Assembly (NCBI RefSeq): GCF_036013745.1
Contig: NZ_CP107880.1
Coordinates: 1,798,001-1,862,000, forward strand
Direction of reading: 5' to 3'
Length of the DNA: 64,000 bases
Origin: Streptomyces sp. NBC_00483
GTDB lineage: Bacteria > Actinomycetota > Actinomycetes > Streptomycetales > Streptomycetaceae
Positions 57,152 through 64,000 of the stretch are shown one piece after another (the first letter of the stretch is position 1; each line of letters begins with the position of its first letter). The position numbers were made by a program, and so were the translations under genes. The notes under the pieces were generated by a model, which was given only the letters and a program-made list of their open reading frames with translations, was not told the DNA's origin and searched no databases.

Positions 57152-57571
57152 CTACAACGTGTCCCGCTTCACCACGCACAGGCCCCAGATGACGAGCGCG
57201 TTCATCGCGATCAGCGTCAGGGACCAGAACGGGTAGTACGGGATGGAAAGGAAGTTGCCGATCATGACCAGGACGGCGACGACCACGCCGAGCACCCTGG
57301 CCCATTTCATCGCGACGAACAGGCCGAAGCTGACGACCACGGCGACGATGCCGAGGAGCAGATGGATCCAGCCCCAGGTCGTGAGGTCGAACTGGAAGGT
57401 GTACTCGGGCGTGCTGAGGAACACCTTGTCCTCCAGAACCGCCATCAGACCGCGGAAGAAGCCCATGGTCCCAACGATGAAGAGCATGACCGCCGCGAAG
57501 ATGGTCAGCCCGCCGGCGGCCGCTTCCCTCGCGCCGCCCATGCCGTGTTGCGAAGTGGTCGAGGTGGCCAT
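57152..57571 (-). CDS. DUF7144-type four-helix membrane protein (copy B)
   Basis: The 139-residue protein has four membrane helices (GLTIFAAVMLFIVGTMGFFRGLMAVL, WIHLLLGIVAVVVSFGLFVAM, VLGVVVAVLVMIGNFLSI, LTLIAMNALVIWGLCVV) and the central YTFQFDLTTWGWIHL that parallels the copy at 40803. Its function is unknown. The Met at 57571 is preferred to the one at 57631. A perfect TCACCC-N5-GGGTGA site begins 82 nt upstream. It is on the same strand as the PPK2 operon, 46 nt before it, so read-through is possible. Confidence 0.8.
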   Translation of the reverse strand: MATSTTSQHGMGGAREAAAGGLTIFAAVMLFIVGTMGFFRGLMAVLEDKVFLSTPEYTFQFDLTTWGWIHLLLGIVAVVVSFGLFVAMKWARVLGVVVAVLVMIGNFLSIPYYPFWSLTLIAMNALVIWGLCVVKRDTL

Positions 57572-57652
57572 CACAGGACCCCCAAGGGTTGAGGAGGGTG
57601 CCGATTGCACCGCTGTGCCGCCGAGTGTCATGGCCCGGAGGAGCCGCGGTCG

Positions 57653-57669
57653 TCACCCTCCGGGGGTGA
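57653..57669. promoter_or_regulatory. TCACCC-N5-GGGTGA inverted repeat, copy 7 (perfect)
   Basis: TCACCC-TCCGG-GGGTGA is a perfect inverted repeat, extended to CGTCACCC/GGGTGACG (57651-57671). It lies between the divergent DUF7144 (82 nt) and MFS (63 nt) start codons and is the best copy in the window. Confidence 0.65.
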
Positions 57670-57731
57670 CGACCCGACAGTGCGCCGCGCGGAGGCTGTC
57701 GGGGATCCGGCCCGCAAGCTGAAGCGAGGCG

Positions 57732-59180
57732 ATGAGCGTGGCAAGCACTCCCGGGGCGGCCGACGGCCAAGGGCCCCTCCCAGAAGCCGGACCCGGCCCT
57801 GACCGAAGTCGGCAGCGCCGCATTCTCGCGCCGCTCGCACTGGCCCAGTTCATCTGCAGCTTCGCAGGGTCGAACATGAACGTGATGATCAAGGACATCA
57901 GCAAGGACCTGGACACCACCGTGCAGGGCGTACAGACCGCGATCACCATCTTCCTGCTGGTCATGGCGGCGCTGATGATCCCCGGCGGGATCCTCGCCGA
58001 CCGCTACGGCCGCAAGCGCTGCCTCGTCATCGGGCTCTCGATCTACGGGGTCGGGGCGCTGATCAGCGCGGCGGCGCCGGGCCTCGGCGTGCTGATCCTG
58101 GGCAACTCGATCCTGGAGGGCATCGGCACCGCCCTGCTGATCCCCCCGGTCTACATCCTCACCACCCTCCTCTTCACCGAAGTGACGAGCCGCGCCAAGG
58201 CGTTCGGCACGATCATGGCCTTCGCCGGCATCGGCGCCGCCACGGGACCGCTCCTCGGCGGCCTGATCACGTCGGCGATCAGCTGGCGGGCGGCGTTCGT
58301 GTTCCAGGCGGTGGTGGTGGCGGTCATCATCGTGCTGAGCCGCAAGCTCGAGGACCCGCTCCCGGCCGACCCCTCCCTCGACTTCGACACCGTGGGCGCG
58401 ATCCTGTCGGCGACCGGACTCGTCCTCGTGGTCTGCGGGATCCTCGCGGCGGACGACAACCTCTGGCTCATGGGCGGGCTGCTCCTGGTCGGCACGCTGG
58501 TCCTGGTGGCGTTCTTCCGCTGGGTGAAAAGGAGGGAGCGGACCGGAGCCCAACCGCTCCTGCCGACCTCGCTGTTCCGCAACCGGACGTCGAACCTCGG
58601 TCTGATCACCCAGCACACCCAGTGGCTGATGCTCATGGGCGTGTCGTTCGTGGTCGCCGCGTATCTCCAGGTCGTCCGCGGCTACAACGCCATCGACACC
58701 GGCATCATCTTCACCGCGTCGACCGTGGGCCTGCTCATCAGCTCGCTCGGCGCGGAGCGGTTCGCCAAGCGCCGCGAACAACGCACCCTCATCATGGCCG
58801 GTTTCATCGTCACGGTGTGCGGCATCGGCGTGCTCCTGGCCGTGGCGGACGTCTCGTCGAAGGCCTGGGCCTCCACGCCGGGACTGCTCCTGATCGGCCT
58901 GGGCGTCGGCCTCATGCTCACGCCGTCGGTCAACGTGGTGCAGTCCAGCTTCCCCGAGGACATGCAGGGCGAGATCTCCGGGCTGTCGCGCAGCGTGTCC
59001 AACCTCGGCTCCTCCGTGGGCACGGCGCTCGCCGGCACGATCCTCGTCGCCGACCCGTCCGCCGGGCCCTACGCCGTCTCGCTTGTGGTGCTCGCGGTGA
59101 TCGGTCTGGGAGGCCTGGCCGCGGCGGCCCGGCTGCCACGGATCCCGCCGGCGCCACCGGCACCGACCCCTCACCCGTAA
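57732..59180 (+). CDS. MFS transporter, DHA2-like (14-TM type)
   Basis: The 482-residue protein has about 14 hydrophobic helices. It carries the MFS motif A, GGILADRYGRKRCLVIGLSIYGVGAL, motif C-like GIGAATGPLLGGLITSAISWRAAFVFQ, and motif SLFRNRTSNLGLITQ between the halves. This is the drug:H+ antiporter type 2 layout. The start follows a weak GAGG. It is divergent from a DUF7144 gene and shares the perfect TCACCC-type palindrome. Its 3' end overlaps the convergent RDD gene by 10 nt. The substrate is unknown. Confidence 0.9.
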   Translation: MSVASTPGAADGQGPLPEAGPGPDRSRQRRILAPLALAQFICSFAGSNMNVMIKDISKDLDTTVQGVQTAITIFLLVMAALMIPGGILADRYGRKRCLVIGLSIYGVGALISAAAPGLGVLILGNSILEGIGTALLIPPVYILTTLLFTEVTSRAKAFGTIMAFAGIGAATGPLLGGLITSAISWRAAFVFQAVVVAVIIVLSRKLEDPLPADPSLDFDTVGAILSATGLVLVVCGILAADDNLWLMGGLLLVGTLVLVAFFRWVKRRERTGAQPLLPTSLFRNRTSNLGLITQHTQWLMLMGVSFVVAAYLQVVRGYNAIDTGIIFTASTVGLLISSLGAERFAKRREQRTLIMAGFIVTVCGIGVLLAVADVSSKAWASTPGLLLIGLGVGLMLTPSVNVVQSSFPEDMQGEISGLSRSVSNLGSSVGTALAGTILVADPSAGPYAVSLVVLAVIGLGGLAAAARLPRIPPAPPAPTPHP

Positions 59181-59626
59181 TCGCGGTCGTACGACACGGC
59201 GCTGCGCACCACGAGGTCCTGCAGCGCCGCACGATGCTTGCTGAACGGTATCCAGAGCAGCCCCAGGGGAAAGGTCACCGACACCGCGGCCCGTACGAGG
59301 GCCCGCACCGTCCGCAGCCGCCGCCCCGCCCGGTCCGTCACGCACACGCCCAGCAGCCGGTCTCCGGGTGTGGCCCCGACCACCGCCCACGAGCCGCCGA
59401 GATAGCAGACGGCCAGGGTCCAACCGATCGGACCGGCAACCCAGTTGGGCACGTCCGGCACTTGGAACGGCGGCCCGACGACCATCAACCGCGCACAGCC
59501 CGCGCCGACTTGGACGATCAGACCGATCACGGCGAGCACGAGCACGTCGACCAGGGCGGCGAGGCCACGCGAGACGATTCCGGCGGGCCGGGAGCGGAGA
59601 GCGGGTCTGCTGTCGGCCGCGGTCAC
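59171..59626 (-). CDS. RDD family membrane protein
   Basis: The GTG start overlaps the stop of the repeat-protein gene by 4 nt. The 151-residue protein has the RDD domain: GIVSRGLAALVDVLVLAVIGLIVQVG with the Arg and Asp after which the family is named, WTLAVCYLGGSWAVVGATPGDRLLGVCVTD with the second conserved Asp, and RALVRAAVSVTFPLGLLWIPFSKHRAALQDLVVRSAV. Three membrane helices are expected. The family is linked to ion or small-molecule transport, but function is mostly unknown. It is the third gene of a STAS / repeat protein / RDD operon. Confidence 0.88.
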   Translation of the reverse strand: MTAADSRPALRSRPAGIVSRGLAALVDVLVLAVIGLIVQVGAGCARLMVVGPPFQVPDVPNWVAGPIGWTLAVCYLGGSWAVVGATPGDRLLGVCVTDRAGRRLRTVRALVRAAVSVTFPLGLLWIPFSKHRAALQDLVVRSAVSYDRDYG

Positions 59627-60411
59627 GGGGAGCGCTCATCCGAAGGCCCGGCACGCCGCAGCATCCTGTCGGCGAACCGGTTGACGCTCCGGTCCCCGCG
59701 CTGCCCGAGCAGGCGCACCGCCTCGGCCGCCTCGACGGTGAGCCCTCCCCCGGTGTCCCGCACGATCCGCCCGAGATCGATCTCCCGCAGCACTCCACGG
59801 GTGATCCCCACCAGGTCGAACCGGGCGAGCACGGCGTCGACGTCGAGTCTGGCGGCGATGTGGTCGACGTCCACGCGGGCGACGATGCGGTCGACATCGA
59901 CGCGTGCCGCGATCCGGTCCACGTCCACTCGCGCGGCGACGCGGTCCACGTCGACGCGGTCGGCCACACCGTCCACGTCGACGCGGCGGGCGACCCGGTC
60001 CACATCGACGCGGTCCGCGACGGCGTTGACGTCGACGCGGGCGGCGACCGCCGCCACGTCCACCCGAGCGGCGACCGCGTTGACGTCCACCCGGCCGACG
60101 ACCGCTGCGATGTCGAGCCGTTCGGCGATCCGGTTCACGTCCACGCGGTCGACCAGCTCGTCCAGGTCGAGGCAGTCGAGCACCACCCCGACCGACCGCC
60201 GGACCACGACCCGCGGCACCTTCCCCAGCACACCGAGCACACCGAGCACCCCCCGTGCCATCCGACCCGCCACCGCCACCGCGCCGTCCGCACTCACCTC
60301 GACCATGCCGCGACCGAAGCAGCCGGCGGCGCGCCCGGCATCCTCCGCGACGGGTGAGTGACACGGGTCCGCGGACCCGCGCCCCCGTGGACGTAGGACA
60401 ACGGCAGTCAT
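59623..60411 (-). CDS. Nonapeptide-repeat protein (13 tandem VDVDxVAAR units), function unknown
   Basis: The ATG overlaps the STAS gene stop (ATGA), and the stop overlaps the RDD start (GTGA), so the frame is fixed by coupling on both sides. The 262-residue protein has a poorly conserved N-terminus and then 13 uninterrupted 9-residue units (residues 83-199) of consensus V-D-[DN]-x-[VI]-A-x-R-V phase. Hydrophobic and Asp positions are strictly periodic. A helical C-terminal part (GLTVEAAEAVRLLGQRGDRSVNRFADRMLRRAG) follows. There is no signal peptide or clear membrane helix. The repeat could form an extended solenoid or a long amphipathic array on the membrane (inference). Confidence 0.8.
   Translation of the reverse strand: MTAVVLRPRGRGSADPCHSPVAEDAGRAAGCFGRGMVEVSADGAVAVAGRMARGVLGVLGVLGKVPRVVVRRSVGVVLDCLDLDELVDRVDVNRIAERLDIAAVVGRVDVNAVAARVDVAAVAARVDVNAVADRVDVDRVARRVDVDGVADRVDVDRVAARVDVDRIAARVDVDRIVARVDVDHIAARLDVDAVLARFDLVGITRGVLREIDLGRIVRDTGGGLTVEAAEAVRLLGQRGDRSVNRFADRMLRRAGPSDERSP
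59815..60165. repeat. Thirteen 27-bp coding tandem repeats
   Basis: Exactly 351 bp, 13 x 27 bp, each encoding one nonapeptide. Units differ mainly at third positions and at the variable residues, so this is an aged, selected protein repeat rather than a recent slippage product. Copies are contiguous without spacers. Confidence 0.9.
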
Positions 60412-60743
60412 CCCGGCGGCAGTTCGGGCACCGGACGAAGGTCCCCCGCGAAACCGAACGCCACGCCACGCTGCGCGGCCAGCAGCCGGGCGAGCCGCAA
60501 CACGCTGAGCCCGCTGACCCCCAGTTCGCGCGCGTGCCGCAGGTCGACCACGACGCCCGCGACACCCGGTCGGATGGCCGCGTGCAGCACCTGCCCGATA
60601 CGGGCCTCTGCGGCGGGTCCGATCGCCTCGAACACCTCGATCACCAGACAGCCCGCGACGCGCCGCACCACCACGGGTGGGGCGTCGGAACGGGGCAACA
60701 CGGCCTTCGGCCTGCGAGTCACGAGCGGAACGTTCCATGCCAT
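60408..60743 (-). CDS. STAS-domain protein (anti-sigma-factor antagonist type)
   Basis: The 111-residue protein is a single STAS domain (RRVAGCLVIEVFEAIGPAAEARIGQVLHAAIRPGVAGVVVDLRHARELGVSGLSVLRLARLLAAQRGVAFGFAG). The loop that in SpoIIAA-type proteins holds the phosphorylated Ser reads ELGVSGLSVL, so Ser is present at the expected place. Such proteins switch sigma factors by binding anti-sigma kinases. The Met at 60743 follows a G-rich ribosome site; upstream Mets have none. It is the first gene of a coupled operon with the nonapeptide-repeat and RDD proteins, suggesting a partner-switching input to a membrane system. Confidence 0.82.
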   Translation of the reverse strand: MAWNVPLVTRRPKAVLPRSDAPPVVVRRVAGCLVIEVFEAIGPAAEARIGQVLHAAIRPGVAGVVVDLRHARELGVSGLSVLRLARLLAAQRGVAFGFAGDLRPVPELPPG

Positions 60744-60808
60744 GAATAAGTCCCCCCGAGTGCGCCGGACTTGGGAGAACAGCATCGTCACGCCGGACGG
60801 CGGCGGCA

Positions 60809-60825
60809 TCGCTCCGCGAGGGTGA
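60809..60825. promoter_or_regulatory. Degenerate TCACCC-N5-GGGTGA-like site
   Basis: TCGCTC-CGCGA-GGGTGA has two mismatches in the left half. It lies 66 nt upstream of the STAS start, the same distance as the better copies, so it is listed as a possible weak member. Confidence 0.25.
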
Positions 60826-60910
60826 GCGGGTTCGACGGGATCGGCAACGACGGTTCCCGTCCGCACTGTTGATCATCGCCCGGGAGGTTCTTAGTCTCGA
60901 CCCGTCGCAC

Positions 60911-60928
60911 CGTGGACACGTTTCCACG
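60911..60928. promoter_or_regulatory. Inverted repeat upstream of the acylase gene
   Basis: CGTGGA-CACGTT-TCCACG has perfect 6-bp arms and a 6-nt centre, and lies 33 nt before the ATG at 60962. The size and position fit a repressor operator near the transcription start. Confidence 0.5.
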
Positions 60929-60961
60929 CCCCGCACGGCCTTGACGAAGGTGGAACCCCGC

Positions 60962-63226
60962 ATGAGTCACGCAAATGAGGCACAGCAGGACCAGCAGGCA
61001 CAGCACACCGGCCCGAGCCGCCGCCGAGTGATCGGCGGCGCGGCCACGCTGGCCGTCGCCGCGACAACGTTGCCCACCGGCATCGCGTCCGCCGCCCCTG
61101 ACCGGTCCTCCCCCTCCGACCTCGCCCGCTGGAAAAGACAAGCGGCCCGGGTGACGATCACCCGCGACGACTGGGGCATCCCGCACGTAGTGGGCAGGAC
61201 GGACGCCGACGCGGTGTTCGGGATGATGTACACGCAGGCCGAGGACGACTTCAACCGCATCGAGCGCAACTACCTCGTCAGCCTCGGCCGCCTCGCCGAG
61301 TCCGAGGGTGAGAGCGCGCTCTGGCAGGACCTGCGCCAACGCCTGTTCATCGACCCGGAGGAGCTGAAGAAGGAGTACGCGAAGTGCCCGTCCTGGCTTC
61401 GCGCCCTGATGCGCGGCTGGGCCGACGGCCTCAACTACTACTTGGCGACCCACCCCGACGTACGCCCCCGGGTGCTCACCCACTTCGAGCCGTGGATGCC
61501 GCTGAGCTTCTCCGAGGGCAGCATCGGAGGCGACATCGAATCGGTGGCGCTGAGCCAGCTGGAGGCGTTCTACGCACAGCGCGAGATCCCCTGGACAGAC
61601 GAGGAACGCGGCCTGAAGTTCCGCGAACCGTCCGGCTCCAACGGCATGTCGATCGCCCCCGGCAACACCCGCGACGGCAACGCCCTCCTCCTGATCAACC
61701 CCCACACCAGCTTCTTCTTCCGCGCGGAACAACACGTGACGAGCGAAGAGGGTCTCGACGTCTACGGCGCCGCGACCTGGGGCCAGTTCTTCATCTACCA
61801 GGGCTTCAACGAGAACACCGGCTGGATGCACACGTCGAGCGGCGTCGACAACATCGACGAGTTCGCGGAGACGGTCGACCGCACGTCGGACGGCACGTAC
61901 ACCTACCGCTACGGCAAGGACCACCGCCCCGTAACAACAAAGGACATCACCCTCACCTCCCGCACGGAGAACGGCGACACGGAGCGCCACACCTTCACGA
62001 CGTACGCGACCCACCACGGCCCGATCGTCCGCGAGGCGGACGGCAAATGGATCGCATGCGCCCTGATGAACAAGCCACTGGAAGCCCTGAAACAAAGCTA
62101 CTTGCGCACAACGACGCGCAACTACACCGAGTACATGAAGGTGGCGGAGCTGAAGGCCAACAGCTCCAACAACACGCTCTTCGCGGACTCGAAGGGCGAC
62201 ATCGCCTTCCTGATGCCGCAGTTCATGCCGGTCCGCAATGACCGCTTCGACTACATGAAGCCGGTCGACGGCAGCGACCCGGCCACCGACTGGCACGGCC
62301 TGCACACCCTGGACAGCATGCCGCAGGCGGTGAACCCGAAGAGCGGCTGGGCGTTCAACAGCAACAACTGGCCCTGGACGGCGGCCGGCGCGGACAGCCC
62401 GCACGCGTCGGACTACCCCCGATACTTCGACAAGGCGGGCGAGAACCCCCGCGGCCCGCACGCGATCCGCGTCCTCACCTCCAGCCGGAACTTCACCCCC
62501 CATTCCCTCATCAAGGGCGCCTTCGACCCCTACCTGACGGCATTCGCCCGCCTCCTCCCGGGCCTGGTGAAAGCCTGGGACCACCTCCCGACGGGCAGCG
62601 CCCAGAAACGCAAACTCTCGTCCCCCACCGCCCTGTTGCGCGACTGGGACCACCGCTGGTCGGCCGCATCGAAGGCGACATCACTCGCGGTGTTCTGGGG
62701 CGAGGCGCTCTGGGCCCTGGTCTCCAAGGCGGCAGCGGACGCGGGCCTCTCGGTCTGGGACTACATGGCGGACCGCGCCACGGACACCCAACGCCTCACG
62801 GCCCTCGAATCGGCGGTCGACCGCCTGACACAGGACTTCGGCGGCTGGCAGGTCCCGTGGTCCGAGATCAACCGCTACCAGCGCAACGACGGCGCGATCA
62901 CCCAGACCTTCGACGACACCAAGCCCAGCTACCCGGTCCCCTTCACCTCCGCCCAATGGGGCTCCCTCGCCTCCTTCGGCGCGAAGCGCTACCCCGGCAC
63001 GAAGCGCTACTACGGCACGAGCGGCAACAGCTTCGTGGCGGTCGTCGAATTCGGCCCACGCCTCCGGGCCTGGGCCATCACAGCCGGCGGCGCCAGCGGC
63101 CACCCGGACTCCCCGCACTTCGGCGACCAGGTGAAGCGGTACGCGAGCGGGGACCTGCGGCCGGTGTACTTCTATCCGGAGGAGTTGGAGGGGCATGTGG
63201 AGCGGAGGTACCGACCGGGCGAGTGA
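60962..63226 (+). CDS. Tat-exported penicillin-acylase family Ntn hydrolase
   Basis: The 754-residue precursor has a twin-arginine signal (SRRRVIGGAATLAVAATTLPTGIASAAP, cleavage near residue 45). An acylase alpha-chain follows with VTITRDDWGIPHVVGRTDADAVFGMMYTQAEDDFNRIERNYLVSLGR. Autoprocessing would occur before the nucleophile Ser226 in EPSGSNGMSIAPGNT; then NPHTSFFFRAEQHV and NENTGWMHTSSGVDNIDEF lie in the beta-chain. Such enzymes hydrolyse amide bonds of beta-lactams, acyl-homoserine lactones or other N-acyl compounds after maturation to a heterodimer. AAGGTGG precedes the ATG. A palindrome upstream suggests control by a repressor. The substrate is unknown. Confidence 0.93.
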   Translation: MSHANEAQQDQQAQHTGPSRRRVIGGAATLAVAATTLPTGIASAAPDRSSPSDLARWKRQAARVTITRDDWGIPHVVGRTDADAVFGMMYTQAEDDFNRIERNYLVSLGRLAESEGESALWQDLRQRLFIDPEELKKEYAKCPSWLRALMRGWADGLNYYLATHPDVRPRVLTHFEPWMPLSFSEGSIGGDIESVALSQLEAFYAQREIPWTDEERGLKFREPSGSNGMSIAPGNTRDGNALLLINPHTSFFFRAEQHVTSEEGLDVYGAATWGQFFIYQGFNENTGWMHTSSGVDNIDEFAETVDRTSDGTYTYRYGKDHRPVTTKDITLTSRTENGDTERHTFTTYATHHGPIVREADGKWIACALMNKPLEALKQSYLRTTTRNYTEYMKVAELKANSSNNTLFADSKGDIAFLMPQFMPVRNDRFDYMKPVDGSDPATDWHGLHTLDSMPQAVNPKSGWAFNSNNWPWTAAGADSPHASDYPRYFDKAGENPRGPHAIRVLTSSRNFTPHSLIKGAFDPYLTAFARLLPGLVKAWDHLPTGSAQKRKLSSPTALLRDWDHRWSAASKATSLAVFWGEALWALVSKAAADAGLSVWDYMADRATDTQRLTALESAVDRLTQDFGGWQVPWSEINRYQRNDGAITQTFDDTKPSYPVPFTSAQWGSLASFGAKRYPGTKRYYGTSGNSFVAVVEFGPRLRAWAITAGGASGHPDSPHFGDQVKRYASGDLRPVYFYPEELEGHVERRYRPGE

Positions 63227-63238
63227 GGCGACGCACGC

Positions 63239-63265
63239 GGGGAGCGCAGCAGTTGAGCTCTCCCC
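63239..63265. terminator. Hairpin between the convergent acylase and right-end genes
   Basis: GGGGAG (63239-63244) and CTCCCC (63260-63265) can pair across a 15-nt loop in the 47-nt convergent gap. Confidence 0.4.
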
Positions 63266-63273
63266 TTGGTCGA

Positions 63274-64000
63274 CTACTTCCCCGGACCGAAGTACTTCCC
63301 GACGCCGTCAATGGCCGCGTATCCCCTGGCCGTCAGGTACGGCGTCACGTAGCGCGTGGCGCCGTTCGCCGGGTCGGGTCCTGACCACGTCCTGCCACGC
63401 TCGGGCACCTGGGAGTCTCCGCGTGCGGCGTGCAGACGGAGGACGCGCGGCGTCAGGCCGTCCGCCTCGAAGACGACCCGGAGATCCCAGATGTCGGGGG
63501 CCTCGACGGAGTCGTCCGTCAGGCGGCGCGGGGCGACGACTGCGTCGAACGTGGCGTGTTCGCCGTCCTCGCCGGCCCGATGGGCTGGCACGGTCAACTC
63601 CGCTCCGTGGATGCGGCCCAGCAGAGAGAGCGAGGCGCGGGCACCGTCGACACGGACACCGCCGGCCGCGGAGACGACGAAGGTGAACAACTCGTCGTCT
63701 CCCTGCTGCTGTTGCACCATGAGCACGGCGTCGAGAGGCGCGGTCTCCCCGCCGATGTCGAGGACTCCGAGGCCGCCTCTTGTCCGCAGAGCGCGCCAGT
63801 ACCGCCCGCCGTGCGGAGTGTGCCGGTGGGCCGACATGGGCCAGGCGGCATCCGCGGGTGCGGTCAGCGGGACGTCGCGGACGAGACCGCCCCCGCGCAA
63901 CCGGGCCCACAGCGCCCACACACCGTCGCCCGGTTCGGACAGTGCCAGCTGTGCGCTCCACGAAGCGTCCGGCCCTTCAGTGTCAGTGTCGGTGTTCGTG
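63274..64000 (-). CDS. Unidentified protein, C-terminal part (5' end beyond window)
   Basis: The minus-strand frame is open from the right border to the TAG at 63274-63276, giving 241 visible residues. The sequence (SWSAQLALSEPGDGVWALWARLRGGGLVRDVPLTAPADAAW...) has a repeated beta-strand pattern: GLGVLDIGGETAPLDAVLMVQQQQGDDELFTFVVSAAGGVRVDGARASLSLLG and APDIWDLRVVFEADGLTPRVLRLHAARG. The end is YVTPYLTARGYAAIDGVGKYFGPGK. It looks like two beta-sandwich modules. Similar tails occur at the C-terminus of some actinobacterial cell-wall glycosyltransferases, but this is only a faint memory and no catalytic region is inside the window. Confidence 0.6.
   Translation of the reverse strand, partial: TNTDTDTEGPDASWSAQLALSEPGDGVWALWARLRGGGLVRDVPLTAPADAAWPMSAHRHTPHGGRYWRALRTRGGLGVLDIGGETAPLDAVLMVQQQQGDDELFTFVVSAAGGVRVDGARASLSLLGRIHGAELTVPAHRAGEDGEHATFDAVVAPRRLTDDSVEAPDIWDLRVVFEADGLTPRVLRLHAARGDSQVPERGRTWSGPDPANGATRYVTPYLTARGYAAIDGVGKYFGPGK

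Noticed and set aside
59815..60165. Possible CRISPR-like array
   Set aside because: The 27-bp units are contiguous with no spacers and encode an in-frame protein repeat; no cas genes are nearby.
59368..60357. Long plus-strand open frames rich in Val-Asp or Arg-Ser opposite the nonapeptide-repeat gene
   Set aside because: They are mirror frames of the 27-bp repeat; only the minus-strand frame is fixed by ATGA/GTGA coupling to STAS and RDD genes and carries a coherent repeat.

Overview
The window is high-GC DNA with strongly GC3-biased codon use, GTG and TTG starts, 4-nt ATGA/GTGA gene overlaps, rare TTA codons and leaderless promoters. Together with the gene families present this points to Streptomyces or a very close relative. 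No rRNA, tRNA, CRISPR array, transposase or phage gene was seen. About 53 protein genes fill the window; the first lacks its 5' end and the last lacks its 5' end beyond the right border.

0-10 kb: a fused acyl-CoA carboxylase (partial), a Ppx/GppA phosphatase with a TTA codon, an FAD monooxygenase, a coupled SRPBCC/LLM-oxidoreductase pair beside an HxlR regulator, a MoxR ATPase/VWA pair, and two membrane proteins around a promoter region with TTGCGCAA-like octamers. 10-24 kb: a purine-type unit (NCS2 permease, metal-dependent deaminase, 2OG-Fe(II) oxygenase), a PLP amino-acid decarboxylase, a BrkB-type membrane protein, then a four-gene molybdo-flavo-enzyme operon of the PaoABC(D) aldehyde oxidoreductase type, opposite a TetR gene with two matching operator palindromes. 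24-37 kb: regulators (LysR-like substrate domain, XRE-cupin, ANTAR, AraC), an MFS exporter, a GNAT acetyltransferase, a secreted family-9-like pectate lyase with TTA as codon 3, phosphoketolase, and a sugar ABC operon without its own ATPase plus a Gfo/Idh/MocA dehydrogenase.

37-61 kb looks like one stress, envelope and reserve-carbon island: BrkB-like protein, DUF2252 protein, lipid/diacylglycerol kinase, two DUF7144 proteins, two LuxR regulators, DUF1269 and DUF6325-type proteins, an MGH1-like glycoside hydrolase with a GH13 enzyme, a PPK2 / P-type ATPase / SulP operon, an MFS transporter, and a STAS / nonapeptide-repeat / RDD operon. Intergenic regions across 37-58 kb share an inverted repeat, TCACCC-N5-GGGTGA, placed 50-93 nt from start codons, which suggests a common regulon. 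61-64 kb carries a Tat-exported penicillin-acylase-type enzyme and the C-terminal part of an unidentified protein.

A GC-rich dispersed repeat lies at several 3' ends or convergent junctions and supplies the stop codon of four genes. One divergent pair (XRE-cupin and GNAT) has start codons that overlap within a single CATG.
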